64,000 nucleotides of DNA from Nymphaea colorata (GCF_008831285.2 NC_045138.2:27189934-27253933); one strand, 5' to 3'; numbered from the stretch's first letter, positions 52,036 to 64,000 are shown. Notes: a model not told the origin generated them from the sequence alone. Made by a program: numbers and translations.

Positions 52036-52399
52036 TTTCTCAATTTTTTTTTCTTTCTTTAAAAAAAATGAACTTAGAGAATTAGGAACTTAGGGTTATA
52101 GGTTAGGTTTTCTTTTCCTCTTTTCGTTTCATTAAGAAATTTCATCGCCGCGAGCTCGAGACTGCCTCCTCTAGTCTTCCTCATTAGCCGTCGCCCCTTG
52201 GCTGCCTCCTCCGGTCCTCCCGTCGGTCGCCACCATCGCACAGCTGTTCTACTTGCTTCATCGTCGGTTGTATCGAGTGTTCCTCCAGAGGACTACTTTC
52301 TACTGGTTGGTGTTGTTCTTGTTTTTGTTATTCTATTAAGTGCACATGGTTTACGTTCGTGCTCATTTTTTGAGTGAGCTAGAGGTTAACAAGTAGCAA

Positions 52400-52720
52400 C
52401 CCGCCTCAAAGCCCGGCCCAGTCCGCCCGACCCGTTAATAATCGGGCCGGGCCGGGCCTCGGGCATAAACCAAAGCCCGAGGCCCGATATTACATGGGCC
52501 CGGCCCGTTTAAAAACGGGCCGAGCCTCGGCCAGCCCGTTTTGAATGTCGGGCTTTGATTTTTTCATTTTTAACGAGCCGGGCCTCGGGCCAACCCATTT
52601 TGAATGCCGGGCTTTGATTTTTTCATTTTTAACAGGTCGGGCCGGGCCGATGCCCAGCTTTAAGTGCAATTGCTTGCGGGCCGGGCCGATGCCCAGCTTT
52701 AAGTGCAATTGCTTGCAGAC
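52400..52720. repeat. GGGCCGGGCC-rich repeat with two internal tandem duplications
   Basis: Motifs GGGCCGGGCC and CGGGCCTCGGG dominate. A segment containing CGGGCTTTGATTTTTTCATT repeats with a period of 59 bp (52549 and 52608), and a segment starting GCCGGGCCGATGCCCAGC repeats with a period of 39 bp (52641 and 52680). ORFs in this interval are repeat artefacts. Confidence 0.85.
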
Positions 52721-54145
52721 CAACTGAATAAGAATTTGATGCAGGTCCGTCGTTTAATCTTTGTGGGCTAACTTCAAGAATAAACCGAGTGCTTCGCCTT
52801 GGATGACAAAATACCACAGAAGTTATTGCATTTGCTAGTTCCCGTCGTCGAATCAAATCGGTGTAGGAAGTTTATTTTGTGAAGCCGTGTAAAAGAGTTC
52901 ACGTCATACATGTTAAATTTTCATTTTTTCATAATGTCTTAAACTTGTTGGCTTTAACGTATTTCATTTTTTATACGAACACGGCAAGATCCTTTGCATT
53001 CACAACCTATTCAAATGAGGTCACAAAATCGTCGAATTCACTCAATTAACGCCTTGGCCGGTCAGATTTACCTTCCAATTTCACAACTGTTCATTACTCA
53101 GTTTGAGTTTAAAACCCTGTTTGGGTGGCAAGTGGGCAGTTAAAAAAAGGCATATAATGGAAAGAAAGTTGTGTCTCCCTATCCCAGTCAGCCTTCCCGT
53201 TCAAGGATCAACCTCAATTCACAAATAAGAAGGGGAAAAAGACATGAGACATGCATTTCAAGTTTTAGCATTTTAAGATGGCCACAGTAGGCCTCCAGTT
53301 GGCAGTTTCAAAAGAACAACTTAAAGATTTAGAACTGCTAGAACCCATTCTTTGTTCCCATTAAATGGAAGTTCACCTTTTCCAATCAAAAACGGATCTA
53401 TTGAAACAAATATGTATTTTATCTGGAATTGACTTGTGTAGATGAGCAATGTCATGCAGTCGACTCGTTGATGAAACCCATTTCAAACACCCATCAACGT
53501 ATTTCAAATACCTTAGGCGAAGGATACTCAATGAGCACACCCACCAAAATTTCCAGATATTAGACATACATGGTTTAGTTACAAAGTGCCTAGAAGCAGA
53601 AGGAAACTAATTCAGAACCTTCTAGAAAACTGAACCATCTAAAATCAGCAGGATCAAAGGGGTTTTACAAGGACAGAGAAGAGACAGCATGGTAAATATG
53701 CATCTCAATGTGGTGCAGTCCACTACATTTAAAAGCTGGTCTCATGGAGACAGTAGCGCATATGTATGCAAGAGTTAACCTTTATAAACATGTGCAAGAG
53801 AGATATATCTACAGGATGTAGTTGTGCAAAGCAACCACCACCAAACAAAAAAAGTGACAGGAAACATCAGCATGTGATGTAACAACATGCAGTGCCTTTG
53901 ATGTAGCTTTTCTAAGCAGAATCTCACCTGGTGTATGATGATTTCTTTTGCTACTGAATCGTGCAAAAATTTATCTGTATCACACTGTAACACTCAAATG
54001 GTTGACACAGTAGGAGCATGCCACCTCAATGCCTACGAATGGTAGCCAGCAATGCAGGAACCAGTTCAGCGCTGTGCCCCTTCCATCCACTTTGCAGAGA
54101 GAATTTCAGGTTTCAAAACACCTTTAAGCCTTTCCAACATTTGAA

Positions 54146-57100
54146 TTACTTTGTTCGCTCTTTCTGGTTCATCAGATCATGGTAATAAAGTAGAACGCAC
54201 ATTGGTTGTCCAAGTATGCTAAAAAAGCACCAGAAGATCATATTCCCCACCTGGTATACGAAAAGAAGAGGATGATGCCCGTGTTACATATGACTATGAC
54301 AAGGAAAAGTAGCATCCAGTGCAACACACAAGAAAGTACAATCACATAGGTAGGTCAGGGCAAACCCTGACATAAGAAGCAGATAAATTGAAAAGACCTG
54401 ATTTGAAGAACAGCTGATATAGAAACACTAAGATGACAAATTGTAAACATTCAGTAGATGATGTACTAGACATGTACCACATCCAGTTCAGATAAAACAG
54501 CCACTGCCATCTCAAGGTAAAAAGATAATGTATAAACATCTCAAGGTTTCATGAAAATGTATAAAATGAGTTCAAAATGAGTTCAAACATAAAAGGAAGG
54601 CTGTAAAACAAACCTACCACCTAAAAGTAGAATAAATTGAACCTAAAAAGCTATATACAGATTATACTCCAGTCAATATGAAGTATAAACAGTTTATTTG
54701 TAACTGCATATAAAGAAAATAATCAAGAATCATAAGTTATGACGACATTAGCTGAGCCTGAAAGCCTGAAAACGTAAATCAAATTTTAACAAAAACAGAG
54801 ATCAGAGTTCCCACGTCCAAGATTTTAGAAAGTTTTCCATTACCAAATTAAAATGTTTAATATCATAAAATGGCATGTCTATTTCATAGGAAAGCTGAAA
54901 ATTATGAACTGAGTTTAATGGGTTACAAACATACTGTAAATAGACAAATAAACACACTGTAATCAAATGAGTTAAAACTTACAGAGTTACAGACTATATA
55001 ATGAAACAGAATCTATATAAACAGTATTGCATTAAAATTATCAGTCAATATAGATTATAGACAAATCAAATGAGCTATAGAGTTACAGAAGTTATAATGA
55101 AACAGAATCTATATAAACCTTATTTACGTTAAAAAGTCTACCATATAATATATAAACAGTATATTATTTTTAAACAGTCACAACCTAAAAAAGTGCACCG
55201 CAACAACCTCCAGCACCAATTTAAATCTTATTAAATAGTCTTTGAGAGCCTCGCTGTGAGACTCTTGGACTTCTATGGACTAAGTGCAGGCTTGACTATT
55301 TGCACCTAGTCCATGGTAGGATTGCACCTAGGCGCAATATCACTTGCATTGCCTAAGTGCTTGGACTTAGGTGATGCAGGTGAAGTAGCGACTAGGTGTG
55401 TGCATAGGTGACGCCTCAACAACATATGTCGAGTTTGAACTGAATAAAGCATCTATTTAACACATCTCACTCATAACAAAGACAGCCATGGGTGTGAAGA
55501 TAGTCTCCATCCTGTGGTCAAAACAGAAGACAAAGAACCAATCCAAATTTCCCTTCTTCCACCTTGACAAGCCAAAATCTTGCAGGGCTAGGAACTGCTT
55601 ATTTTCATGAGAATCTTTTAAAGCTATTATTATCTGCGAACAAAAATTTTGCATATCCAGTAATAGATATGCCTATGTCTAGGAATAAATTGGATTTGTT
55701 AACATCCCTATTCATTGGATTTTCCAACATCACAACTCAACTGACTCGACAAGGCCGGCAGAGTGTCATGAAATATGAAGTAACATTTATTTCACCTTCC
55801 ACCGCAGCCAATTCATATTACACTCTTCATTATATCACCAACTCATACGCATTTGATAAGTATTGTATTCACAAAATTCATTACTTATTAATCCCAAAAG
55901 CGTTTCTGAAGCATTACTTGGCTGCAATTTCTAGGAAAAAAATTCCACCTGTCCATCATGGCTGCAACTTCTGAGGAAAGAGATCCACTTATGCATGATG
56001 ACCCAGATTTGTACTCATTAAATTAGATCATGAAGAAAAATTGAATTAAATTATAAACTCATTCTTAACAATCTCCTTAAATGACAGTCCTTAAACTTCT
56101 AAATGCTAATCCAAGAATTGGTGAGGAATATAAAGGTCAACCAGGGCCAGCGACCATGATCTTACCATGTTATTTTGAAACTTGTGTTGAAGATAACTGG
56201 TAATAATCACCAAAGGAACCTGGAAAATAGGTGACATGAGTAACCTTGCTTTGCAAAGAGGATGCTTAGACCATAGAATGAGATCATAAAATAAATGAGA
56301 CGAGTAGAAGCATGCATAACATCAGATTTTCAGGTGGTAAGGCAGACATATTAGCCTAATATCGAACTTTATGTTAATAAATAAAACTAAATATGAGAAA
56401 TCATGCATACATGAAATGAACAATAATAATCCACATACTGATGGTACCATAATACTAAGAATTCATCACAAATCAGAGAGAATGACGTGGAACTTATAAA
56501 CTTACTCAGCTTTAGAAATCATGTACTTTAAAAATTCTTTGAGAATACTGGTAAATAAGGGAACATTGGAATTTGGATAATAATGTTTCTGGACAATTTT
56601 CTTAAATACCACGACGTTCTGCCTAATCTGCCCATCCTTTCAGCAGGCCAAAAAATGGAGATATAATTGTAATATCAAAAATACTAGCGACATGGGTTAA
56701 TATAATTCAAGCCAGTAGTAAAGAACGTCCTCTGATTGATGGGCTGAAACTCAGATAAAGACCTAGAGGAGTGTTAATATTTTTAAAATATTAGTGATAC
56801 TGGCTAATACAATTCACCCTAGTAGTAAAGAACTTCCTCTGACTGATGGGCTGAAACACAGATAAAGGCCTAATGGAGTGTCTCTTCCAACAGTAACACA
56901 AAAAATAAATGGTAATTGGTAAGTTTTTCTTTTTCGAGATCACAGGCTCCAAGTTCCAACACAAAATAATTAAATAGTAAAACTACTTTGCTTTCTCATC
57001 AAGCATATTAATATAAAGAGCAAGGAACACCAGGGTCTAACTGTTTGCATTAGGGCTTTGCACAAAGCACTCAGTTTGCTGGCATATAAAATACATGTGT

Positions 57101-57315
57101 CTACAATGTATACACACATGCATGCATATATGTGTACTCTCCCTCTCTAATATAGCTATTGTTTCACTAGTACGTAAACGAATCATTTTTTCTCTTCATT
57201 AATATTTAACCCTATTGCTGTCAAGTTTTGGGCAGCTAATAATCAGTAGTACCTAATTGCCGCTTAAACTAGCCAGTATGTATCCCCCATGCATAGTCTA
57301 GGACCCATTCTCATC

Positions 57316-57346
<31 letters not shown>

Positions 57347-60300
57347 CATGAGCCGTTCAATCCTTTTTAGACATAACATTTTTTCATGTTTGCACTGCTC
57401 TCGCAAAATTCATTTGTTTGTGATTAATCCTTGGCTTTGAAATGATAAAGATTATGCTAAATGTGTTTGGATTTATTTGTTGTTTTTGCATGTAATTTGC
57501 TATGTCTAACAGACCCCTGTAGCAAAGATTAGCAGCACAGAATGCAGACAGTGAGAACACCAGGAAGTAACTCCATATTTTAAAGCCTTCAGAAGAAATA
57601 AAAGAACAATTACACCAAACCAAGCTCTCATTCCACATGGCTTCTTCAAAAAATTGATAAAATGAAAAAGAAATCTGCAGTACAGAAGTACATGGAGAAT
57701 TTCAATTTTAGCAGATGTCTACCTGAAACATAATGCCAATAAAGGCCCACATTGTGAAGATACGGCAAGGGATGCCAACGCATAACTACACAAAAGAAAA
57801 CAACATTTATCAAAAAGTCACAAAAATGGAATAAAATAGTTAACATTGAAGAAAAGAAAATCAAGAACAAGAGTTCTACTAGACTAGAATTTTCACCAAG
57901 CAGGACAAAATCTGAGGAACATGTTCGTGAAGGAAAACAATTCATAATGACAAATTATTAGATCATTTTCTAAAGATATCAGTAGGAAAAATAGGAGCAG
58001 CAGAGACCTCAGTAAATAATTTTTTATTTCTATATTTCATATCACTAGTAGGAAGCAGAATTCCTCCAATCTATTCTTAGATTTACAAGGGTCACAGTAA
58101 CATCTACTACCTTTTTCTTCAACTACAATTTTAAGAAAATTTTGGTACTCCATGCCAGAATTCTACTGGATTGAGAGGGGTTGATTCAGTTGGATCTTGT
58201 CAGGCCTACCTTTGTATTGGATCGAAAAGCAAGACCTGTACCCAACACAATTAAAAGTGAGACCAGGGTCAAACTTGGGCATAAAATTTTTAGGTCTGGA
58301 TGAGCTAAATGGTCCAGGTGCCAAATGCGTCGGGTCAAATGATTAGACCCAAAGAAGATCCAATTCAATCAGTTATAGGTTGGTCAAGAGTCAGTTTTAG
58401 GTAGGATATGCTAAGGTTGAAACTGAAGAGTGAAGACCCCTACAGGTTTTAAAGCATAGGTCACTTTCAGTTAAAGCAGAAAACTTAGAAACTATGTCAC
58501 CAAAGTGCGAGATGCGGGTGCGGCAATTTTTCAAAAAAAATTAGATGCGGGTGCGGCGAGGGTGTATACACATGTGTGTGTATATCATTTGTTACACAGT
58601 TATTTAACTGTTTAATAGCCTTATTTATTTATATTTATATATAAATTTTGCATTAAAAATAATCTAGTTATGTGCACATTTAAAATGGTCAGTTTTGACC
58701 CAGTTCAGCTGGCCAAACCGAATGTGCTGCGTCAAAGAAGCACCAGCACCAGTGTCGACACAAGTGCCACATGGGTGCGTAGGCATTTAGAAGCACCCAG
58801 GTGACATAGCTTAGAAACTATGTAGGTGACTGATCCAGATCAGTAATGGATAAAGACTCAAAAACATACATGACAGTTGATATATTTTATTGTTTTTTGG
58901 TTGGTTAAGGGTTAAAATTGTAGTCACCTATTGGCCAAAGGATTAAACACATATGGGGTAGTCACAACCCGTCTTTATTGATCTAAAGTTTTGGGTGAAG
59001 AACAAATAGGCTAAAAGAGTCGGGTGCATGGAAAACATACTATGCAACAATTTTTGAATTAGTAGCTATAACTATTAGACAGTTAAAGGCATTTAAGCAT
59101 GGGATTTGAACTATATAATAGGATTTATTCAAAAAAGGATTTGTAGATCAATTTTGAAGTGGGTTAGTTGTAAGGCAAGCTGGGCTGTTCATAACTAGGT
59201 TTATCTACATAATGGATTGAATATAAACAAGTTTGGGTGCGAGATATGCCAGGCATACACAGGCTTGAATGTATAACGAATTATGTCTGGATTAGTTCCT
59301 ATGACAATAAGATACTTATTTTGATTCGTTCAAAATGGATCAGGTCAAAGTTGAAACCAGGTTTAGGTCTACGACTCCACAGTATATAACACAGATTCAA
59401 CCTTTACCTAAACAAGTATCATTCTGAGACCCAGCCTTTTCTATAAGTCCTTTACAATCAGTCCATGTAGTCAACTCGGATCAGGTAAACCCAACTCCGT
59501 GACGCCTCTTAGTTTGGACTGTTGAAGAGTATAGCTCAAAATTACAAAATACCATAGAAAATAAGAGTTTATAAGTACGAGTCTAGGCCCTAGGGTAAGG
59601 TAGGGTGATAGCAGCAGTTCAGCATTTCAACAATCCTGCCATGACACATTGAACGCTAGAATGGCTGCACAAGAGCCTTTTCTATTTTAGAAAATATACA
59701 AGATTTACTATAACCTCTTTCTATCAGAATCCTTGCTCAAGGAGATAGAGCTACCTGTTAAGATTATATAATGCCTAGACCATCTAGTAATTAGATTGTG
59801 TACACTAGCTTGCTTATTCTACATGGAGATCAAGCAAATAGGAGTTTTCACTAATTGTTTCTTTGAAATTTGTGATTTCTGTAGGCTGTTTTGGTTGTGT
59901 TAGGCTTCTCAATACCTTTCCGATAATAGAAATGGCACATAGCACTTAAGAAGGCCATAAAGTTCAGCAGTCATTACATGCCAGAATACAGCACCATTGA
60001 GGTCAATCCATGACCTAATAAGTTCACGTGTAGTAACAATTTTGTGTTACAAATATTCTATCTATTTTTCCCTTTTTCCATCTTCCATGATAAGGACTAG
60101 CCTTCAATAGGTTAATTGAATAGAAACACTGGAAGAGCAAAGAGAACTGTAAGAAAACCAAAGTCAGCGGGAAACTTAGCATACCTCATGAAATAGTGCT
60201 GAAAGAAGGAAAGCAATCATAATTGCAACTCCCTGTAGCAACAGGAGAAATAACCACAGCTTCAAAAATAGCATTCTTGATAACGCACTAGTCAATGTAA

Positions 60301-63300
60301 TGGGAAGTAAAACAGTTAATCACAACTATAAAAATCTATAGAAGGACAAACAGCCAGAACCATATTCAGTCTAGTTGTTCTGACATGCAAACTAAACAAG
60401 GTTGTACTGATTGTCATACACATGCAGTAAACAGAGATAACTTAGAGAGCCATTATGCTTGGAAGCCTAAGAATTATCTCATTCTACGCACATTCACCAA
60501 AAATCCCTTTAAATACTATCGACATTCAGTAATATAAATTTCAAATAGATGAGGGCTCAAAATCACAAGAGCCTGAATTTTTGTCACAGTTACTCTATTG
60601 CCAGAATTCCTCTAAATACTTCACAGCAGGTTCCGAAGTTTGTATCACAGCTACCCTATTGCCAGAATTTCCTACACAGGAGCTACATAAGCATGAACAA
60701 TAGTTCCTTCAAACATGGAACAAAAACTTGGTTCCATAAACATATAAATTCCAAGAAACTGGACTTCAAGTGCTTCCTTTAGACTTGGTTGGTAACTTGA
60801 TCCAAAATTGTCCATCAATTACAGGCATGCTTCCCGATCTTTCAGATGAATGGCAGCACATTAACAGGTAAATGGGGAGCATTCATTAAGAAAAAACATC
60901 CTTCAGATAAGTGTTAGAATTTAAATATTAGACATTATGTAAGTATACATATGTTTCATATATGATTTGTATATATGAATATCTATGTATGCATAGGTGT
61001 TATGTATTTTATTTTATTTGCTTCCTTTTCTTTTTTATGTATTTTTTATTTCTTTTCTTTTTCTATTTTTACCTTTTCCTTTTTGTAAAAGGGAACTAGC
61101 TGTTGGACCAGCTTCCAACGGCTAGATTTCTAGCCGTTGGAGCTGGCCCAACAGCCAACTCCTCCTTCTTCTCTCCCTTTCATTGTACTATATATATGGG
61201 ACTGTTGTCCCTTGTTTGGTTAAGGCTTTTAGGCCTCTCTTGTGTATTCTTCTCTTGAGATTAATAGATTTGGTATCTTCTCCTCAAGTTTGAGGCTTGG
61301 TTGTGTATTACCTATTGAAGTTGTTGGGATCTTCAAGAGTGTATCTCTTGAAGCATTTGTATTCTCAAGATCAGGCCTGATTTACATGGTATCAGAGCTT
61401 GGAAGATCCAATTATTACTCTTTGTGTTGCTGTCTTTCAAGCTTGGAAGATCCAATTATTACTCTTTCCTTGGAGCTGTGAAGCACACCAAGTTTGTGAT
61501 TTATTGAGAGAGGGAAGAATAGCACACTCTCGCATGTGTGCATAAAGAGAAGAAGAGAGAATTTTTGTCAGACTATTTGACATAAATCTCTCTCAGAATG
61601 TACTGAAGTACAGAGTTTGAAGTTTGAACTAAAAAAAACAAGCAAGGACACAAAAAACTCATAGTGAAAATGTACATAACTTGCTGCCACTATATTCCTC
61701 ACTTACTAAAATGCAAGCATTTGAATTATAATGTTGAGCTCAAATATGTAAGTGCTTTTTTTAACACAATCATATAAGATTTTTCCAATTAAACTTAAGA
61801 AAAGAATTATCGCAATCCAACTCCAAAAGATTGTAGGGTTGTTCAAAATTAAACGACAGTCCAGCAAGGTAATAAATTTAATTGATCCAAGCTTGAACAC
61901 AAGTCAAATATGGCGTTATACCTTTGGTAATCCATTCCGCAGACAAGGAAAGTAAATGTGGCGGATCATCCATTTATGAACTGGCTGAAAAATAGTCATT
62001 TTTCCAGTAAGTGGCCTTCGGAAAATCATCAAAATAAGCTCCATATTTTAGACTGTATAGCACGGTAACACTAAAAAATATGAACTCTACATGCATAGCC
62101 ACATACAAAACATATCTCAATATCAGGTAACTGACTGTGACAGCTCAATTGCACATCTTCACATATTCAAGGAGAAGAAGGTGAAGATGAAAGAAACACA
62201 ATGTGATGGAAAACATTAAAGTTGAAGATAAAAAAGATGCCAATCTTAGAAAAAAAAATGACAATTTTTTGCCAATACGTGAGGAAACAAATGGCAGCAA
62301 TGATAGTTAAACCATCCTCAGTAGCTATTCACCAAAAGAACACTGGAGTAGAATTCAAAACGTTAAAAATGCAGGAACTATGAAGAAGAAAATTTCGAGT
62401 ACAAGGACCATCTAGAAATAAGAAAAGGAATGACAACAAACTGTAAGACTTGAACACCTTCGAAAATTACTAGGATATCCCTGACCCAATGTTGGCCTCC
62501 ACATTTTAGCCCAAAAGATCAGCATAAGACATTTTCCAGGCAGTCAAAAATCATAGCCGCTAACAATATGTTCATGCTCTTAAGATGCAAAACTTTAACC
62601 TATACACACAAAGTGGCAACTGAATGCATGAGAGGTATCAGTATAAAGATCCATCCTTGAAGCTTTTTCCTTACACGTTCTTCCACAAAGATTAACATGA
62701 ACATATAGAAAGATCTCAACTTCAAGACTATGTCACAGTGGCACGTGGGATACACCGGTACTGGTATGGCGGTACGGCAGTGGTACGTTTGGATCAGTTC
62801 CAGGTCGGAACTGATCCAAACCATTTTTTTTTATTTTCTCCTTACATTTTAACCATATTTTTGTTAGTTTATTTATGTTTTATGACATTATATGTAGAAA
62901 CTATTAAAATTTGTCTTAATAATGTGTTATTTAATAACACACACACTCTTTTGTTTGTCATACCCCCGTACCAATATTTGCTAAAATTATCATACCCGTA
63001 ACCGTACCCGCTTCCTGATACTTGTACCCAAACCCATATCTGTACCTATGTGACATAGCTTCAAGAAAGTAACAGGAAAGATTATGACAAATAAAAGGGC
63101 AAAAGAACAAAAGAAAGGAATCATCAAATATGCTTATTCCATTGAAAGAATGCAATTTAAGGTACACATTAAAGTATTTCTTAGAACACTGATAGTAATG
63201 TACATCACTTGCAAGCTTGACATTGAAAATGGAGGAAGCGTACCATATTCCACATTCTCCAATACTGACCACAGCAGCAGATCAAAGAACACCAAAAAAG

Positions 63301-63474
63301 AACTTATGTAAGAAAAAGCTTCAACTAAACCAGCTACATAAGCATCAAAGTATCATAACTAAGATTAAGCACAAAAACAATCAAGCACCTACCTCTTCCA
63401 CAGTCTTAGCATTCCACCAATCTTTGTAGAATTCACGATCACCAAAACGCAGAAGCTCCGCAAGTATATTTAAC
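54146..63474 (-). CDS. DGAT1: Acyl-CoA:diacylglycerol acyltransferase 1 (DGAT1), 3' part; 5' end beyond window
   Basis: Seven minus-strand coding exons, in transcript order: 63474-63393, 63264-63244, 61984-61922, 60232-60185, 57785-57723, 56219-56166 and 54250-54146 (stop TAA 54148-54146). All junctions are GT-AG and join in frame to 144 residues. The first exon enters one base into a codon, so coding continues to the right of the window. Diagnostic motifs are [52 protein letters not shown] (with the active-site His of the MBOAT family), [10 protein letters not shown] and [19 protein letters not shown], then YYHDLMN near the C-terminus. DGAT1 is a multi-spanning ER membrane enzyme that acylates diacylglycerol to triacylglycerol. 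One exon is only 21 nt. Conserved residues are intact. Confidence 0.95.
55230..55430. repeat. Decayed dispersed repeat in the last DGAT1 intron
   Basis: Recurrent GCCTAGGTG/CACCTAG-like motifs (for example TGCACCTAGG, TTGCCTAAGTGC, ATAGGTGACGCC) occur in an otherwise AT-rich intron. They resemble a low-complexity element common in plant genomes. Boundaries are unclear. Confidence 0.35.
56669..56882. repeat. 107-bp diverged tandem duplication in a DGAT1 intron
   Basis: The segment containing AGTAGTAAAGAACGTCCTCT, then GATGGGCTGAAACTCAGATA, recurs 107 bp later with scattered substitutions (AAGAACTTCCTCTGACTGAT). It lies between the exons at 57785-57723 and 56219-56166. The divergence marks it as older than the 192-bp duplication at the left of the window. 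Confidence 0.85.
57316..57346. repeat. (TA)n microsatellite in a DGAT1 intron
   Basis: An uninterrupted TA run of about 30 bp. Confidence 0.9.
58492..58809. mobile_element. Non-autonomous TIR transposon (hAT-like MITE), copy 1, in a DGAT1 intron
   Basis: The element begins CTATGTCACC and ends GGTGACATAG, a perfect 10-bp inverted repeat. It is flanked on both sides by the 8-bp direct repeat CTTAGAAA (58484-58491 and 58810-58817). The 318-bp body has GATGCGGGTGCGGC twice and no coding capacity. An 8-bp target duplication is the hallmark of hAT-superfamily insertion. A relative with the same ends lies at 62728-63058. Confidence 0.85.
60912..61640 (+). mobile_element. Copia-type LTR with primer-binding site, truncated, in a DGAT1 intron
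   Basis: A 475-bp LTR starts TGTTAG at 60912 and ends TTTACA at 61386. It is followed immediately by TGGTATCAGAGC (61387-61398), the primer-binding site complementary to initiator tRNA-Met that is typical of plant Copia elements. Inside the LTR a TATA box (ACTATATATATGGGAC) lies near 61188, followed by a T-rich R/U5-like region. About 240 bp of leader follow, including a 44-bp direct duplication of GCTTGGAAGATCCAATTATT. No gag-pol frame and no second LTR are seen, so this is a fragment. It points opposite to DGAT1 transcription. Confidence 0.8.
62728..63058. mobile_element. Non-autonomous TIR transposon (hAT-like MITE), copy 2, in a DGAT1 intron
   Basis: The element begins CTATGTCAC and ends GTGACATAG, with the perfect 8-bp flanking repeat CTTCAAGA (62720-62727 and 63059-63066). 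Length is 331 bp. It has alternating GGTAC-rich and GTACCC-rich halves and an internal hairpin (62788-62820). There is no coding capacity. It shares its ends and insertion hallmark with 58492-58809, but the bodies are largely diverged. Confidence 0.85.
62788..62820. repeat. Perfect 14-bp inverted repeat with 5-nt loop
   Basis: Arms TTTGGATCAGTTCC (62788-62801) and GGAACTGATCCAAA (62807-62820) are separated by AGGTC. The hairpin lies inside the MITE at 62728-63058. Confidence 0.9.
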
Positions 63475-64000
63475 CTTCAAATAGTTCCAAATAACAGTAT
63501 TGACATGCCAACGCTTAGAACGACACTAACGGTCAAAGAGTCACATAATGTGTGTTCATGACAACATATAGCAGAACAGAAAGGGAAAACTGAGAACAAG
63601 AGAAAATGAACATAAAGTTTGAAAAAGCATGCAGTAAGTAGGTATATGTAATTTCATGGAATGATGGAAGCAATACATATCCCAACAGAAGAACATGGAA
63701 GCATGATCTATGCAGATCTTCACATCTAGGCAACTACTTTAAATAATTTGAAGCTAACACAGCATAGACAAAGCCAAATCAGGGTTATCGAAAGAGCCAT
63801 GGGGCAATGCTTCCCAGGAAAAATGCTTTGGGAGTGAGAAATGCAATGCTTCTAAACGGTCATTTCAACAAGCAAGGTCAGTTCCCATGAAATAGGAAGT
63901 GTGATTCCTTATAAAGGGAGCCTCTTTTCCTATTACACATTGGTTATATGTATAGTATTAAGTAGTATTCAGTATTCACAGCTATGTTGCTTAGACATGC
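63475..64000. other. DGAT1 intron running to the window edge
   Basis: No exon matching the preceding DGAT1 segment was found here, so this is intron on the minus strand. The last 20 bases (starting CTATGTTGC) resemble the CTATGTCAC end of the two MITEs and might be the edge of a third copy. Confidence 0.5.

Larger units (their letters stand above)
48737..54145. other. Intergenic region between the DUF3511 gene and the DGAT1 3' end
   Basis: No gene is recognised. The first part is probably the DUF3511 3' UTR, and the last few hundred bases probably hold the DGAT1 3' UTR on the minus strand. The region includes MITE family 1 copy B (51718-52035) and a GC-rich tandem repeat block at 52400-52720. 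Confidence 0.5.

Overview
The window is nuclear DNA of a flowering plant. Seven protein-coding loci can be read. Five of them match families found across land plants, and the multi-exon genes have consistent GT-AG introns with phases that join into one frame. Between the genes lies AT-rich DNA with microsatellites, tandem duplications, MITE-like elements and a Copia LTR fragment. Nothing bacterial, viral or organellar was seen. The sequence alone does not identify the species.

Layout, left to right. (1) 1749-6513, plus strand: the last seven recognisable coding exons of a NIPA-type magnesium transporter gene (NIPA8/NIPA9-like) whose 5' part is off the left edge. One of its introns carries a perfect 192-bp tandem duplication. 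(2) About 7296-7728: a MITE-like element ending about 65 bp before the start codon of (3) an intronless P-class PPR gene at 7791-10100, very like Arabidopsis At5g01110. (4) 10101-20560: gene-poor, with one decayed or unrecognised reading frame at 13543-13992 and a 91-bp tandem repeat with a tRNA-like B-box motif. (5) 21121-25564, plus strand: a complete 14-exon casein kinase I gene (473 aa). (6) 30356-31027, minus strand: a single-exon membrane-anchored protein of unknown function. (7) 38410-40938, plus strand: a complete 7-exon LONELY GUY (LOG) cytokinin-activating enzyme gene (215 aa). (8) 48401-48736, plus strand: a small DUF3511 protein. (9) 63474 down to 54146, minus strand: the last seven coding exons of DGAT1, the acyl-CoA:diacylglycerol acyltransferase that makes seed and leaf triacylglycerol. 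Its 5' part is off the right edge. Its large introns hold a Copia LTR with its primer-binding site, two related MITEs with perfect 8-bp target-site duplications, and a 107-bp diverged tandem duplication.

The genes are independent single loci, as usual in plants. They do not form a cluster or pathway: Mg transport, organelle RNA processing, Ser/Thr phosphorylation, cytokinin activation and lipid synthesis are unrelated. I found no convincing undescribed system. The most useful new observations are the paired 8-bp-TSD MITEs in DGAT1 introns, a second MITE family present in opposite orientations at 7.3-7.7 kb and 51.7-52.0 kb, the MITE abutting the PPR gene, a third MITE at 42.7-43.1 kb flanked by TA, and the interrupted reading frame near 13.5-14.0 kb.
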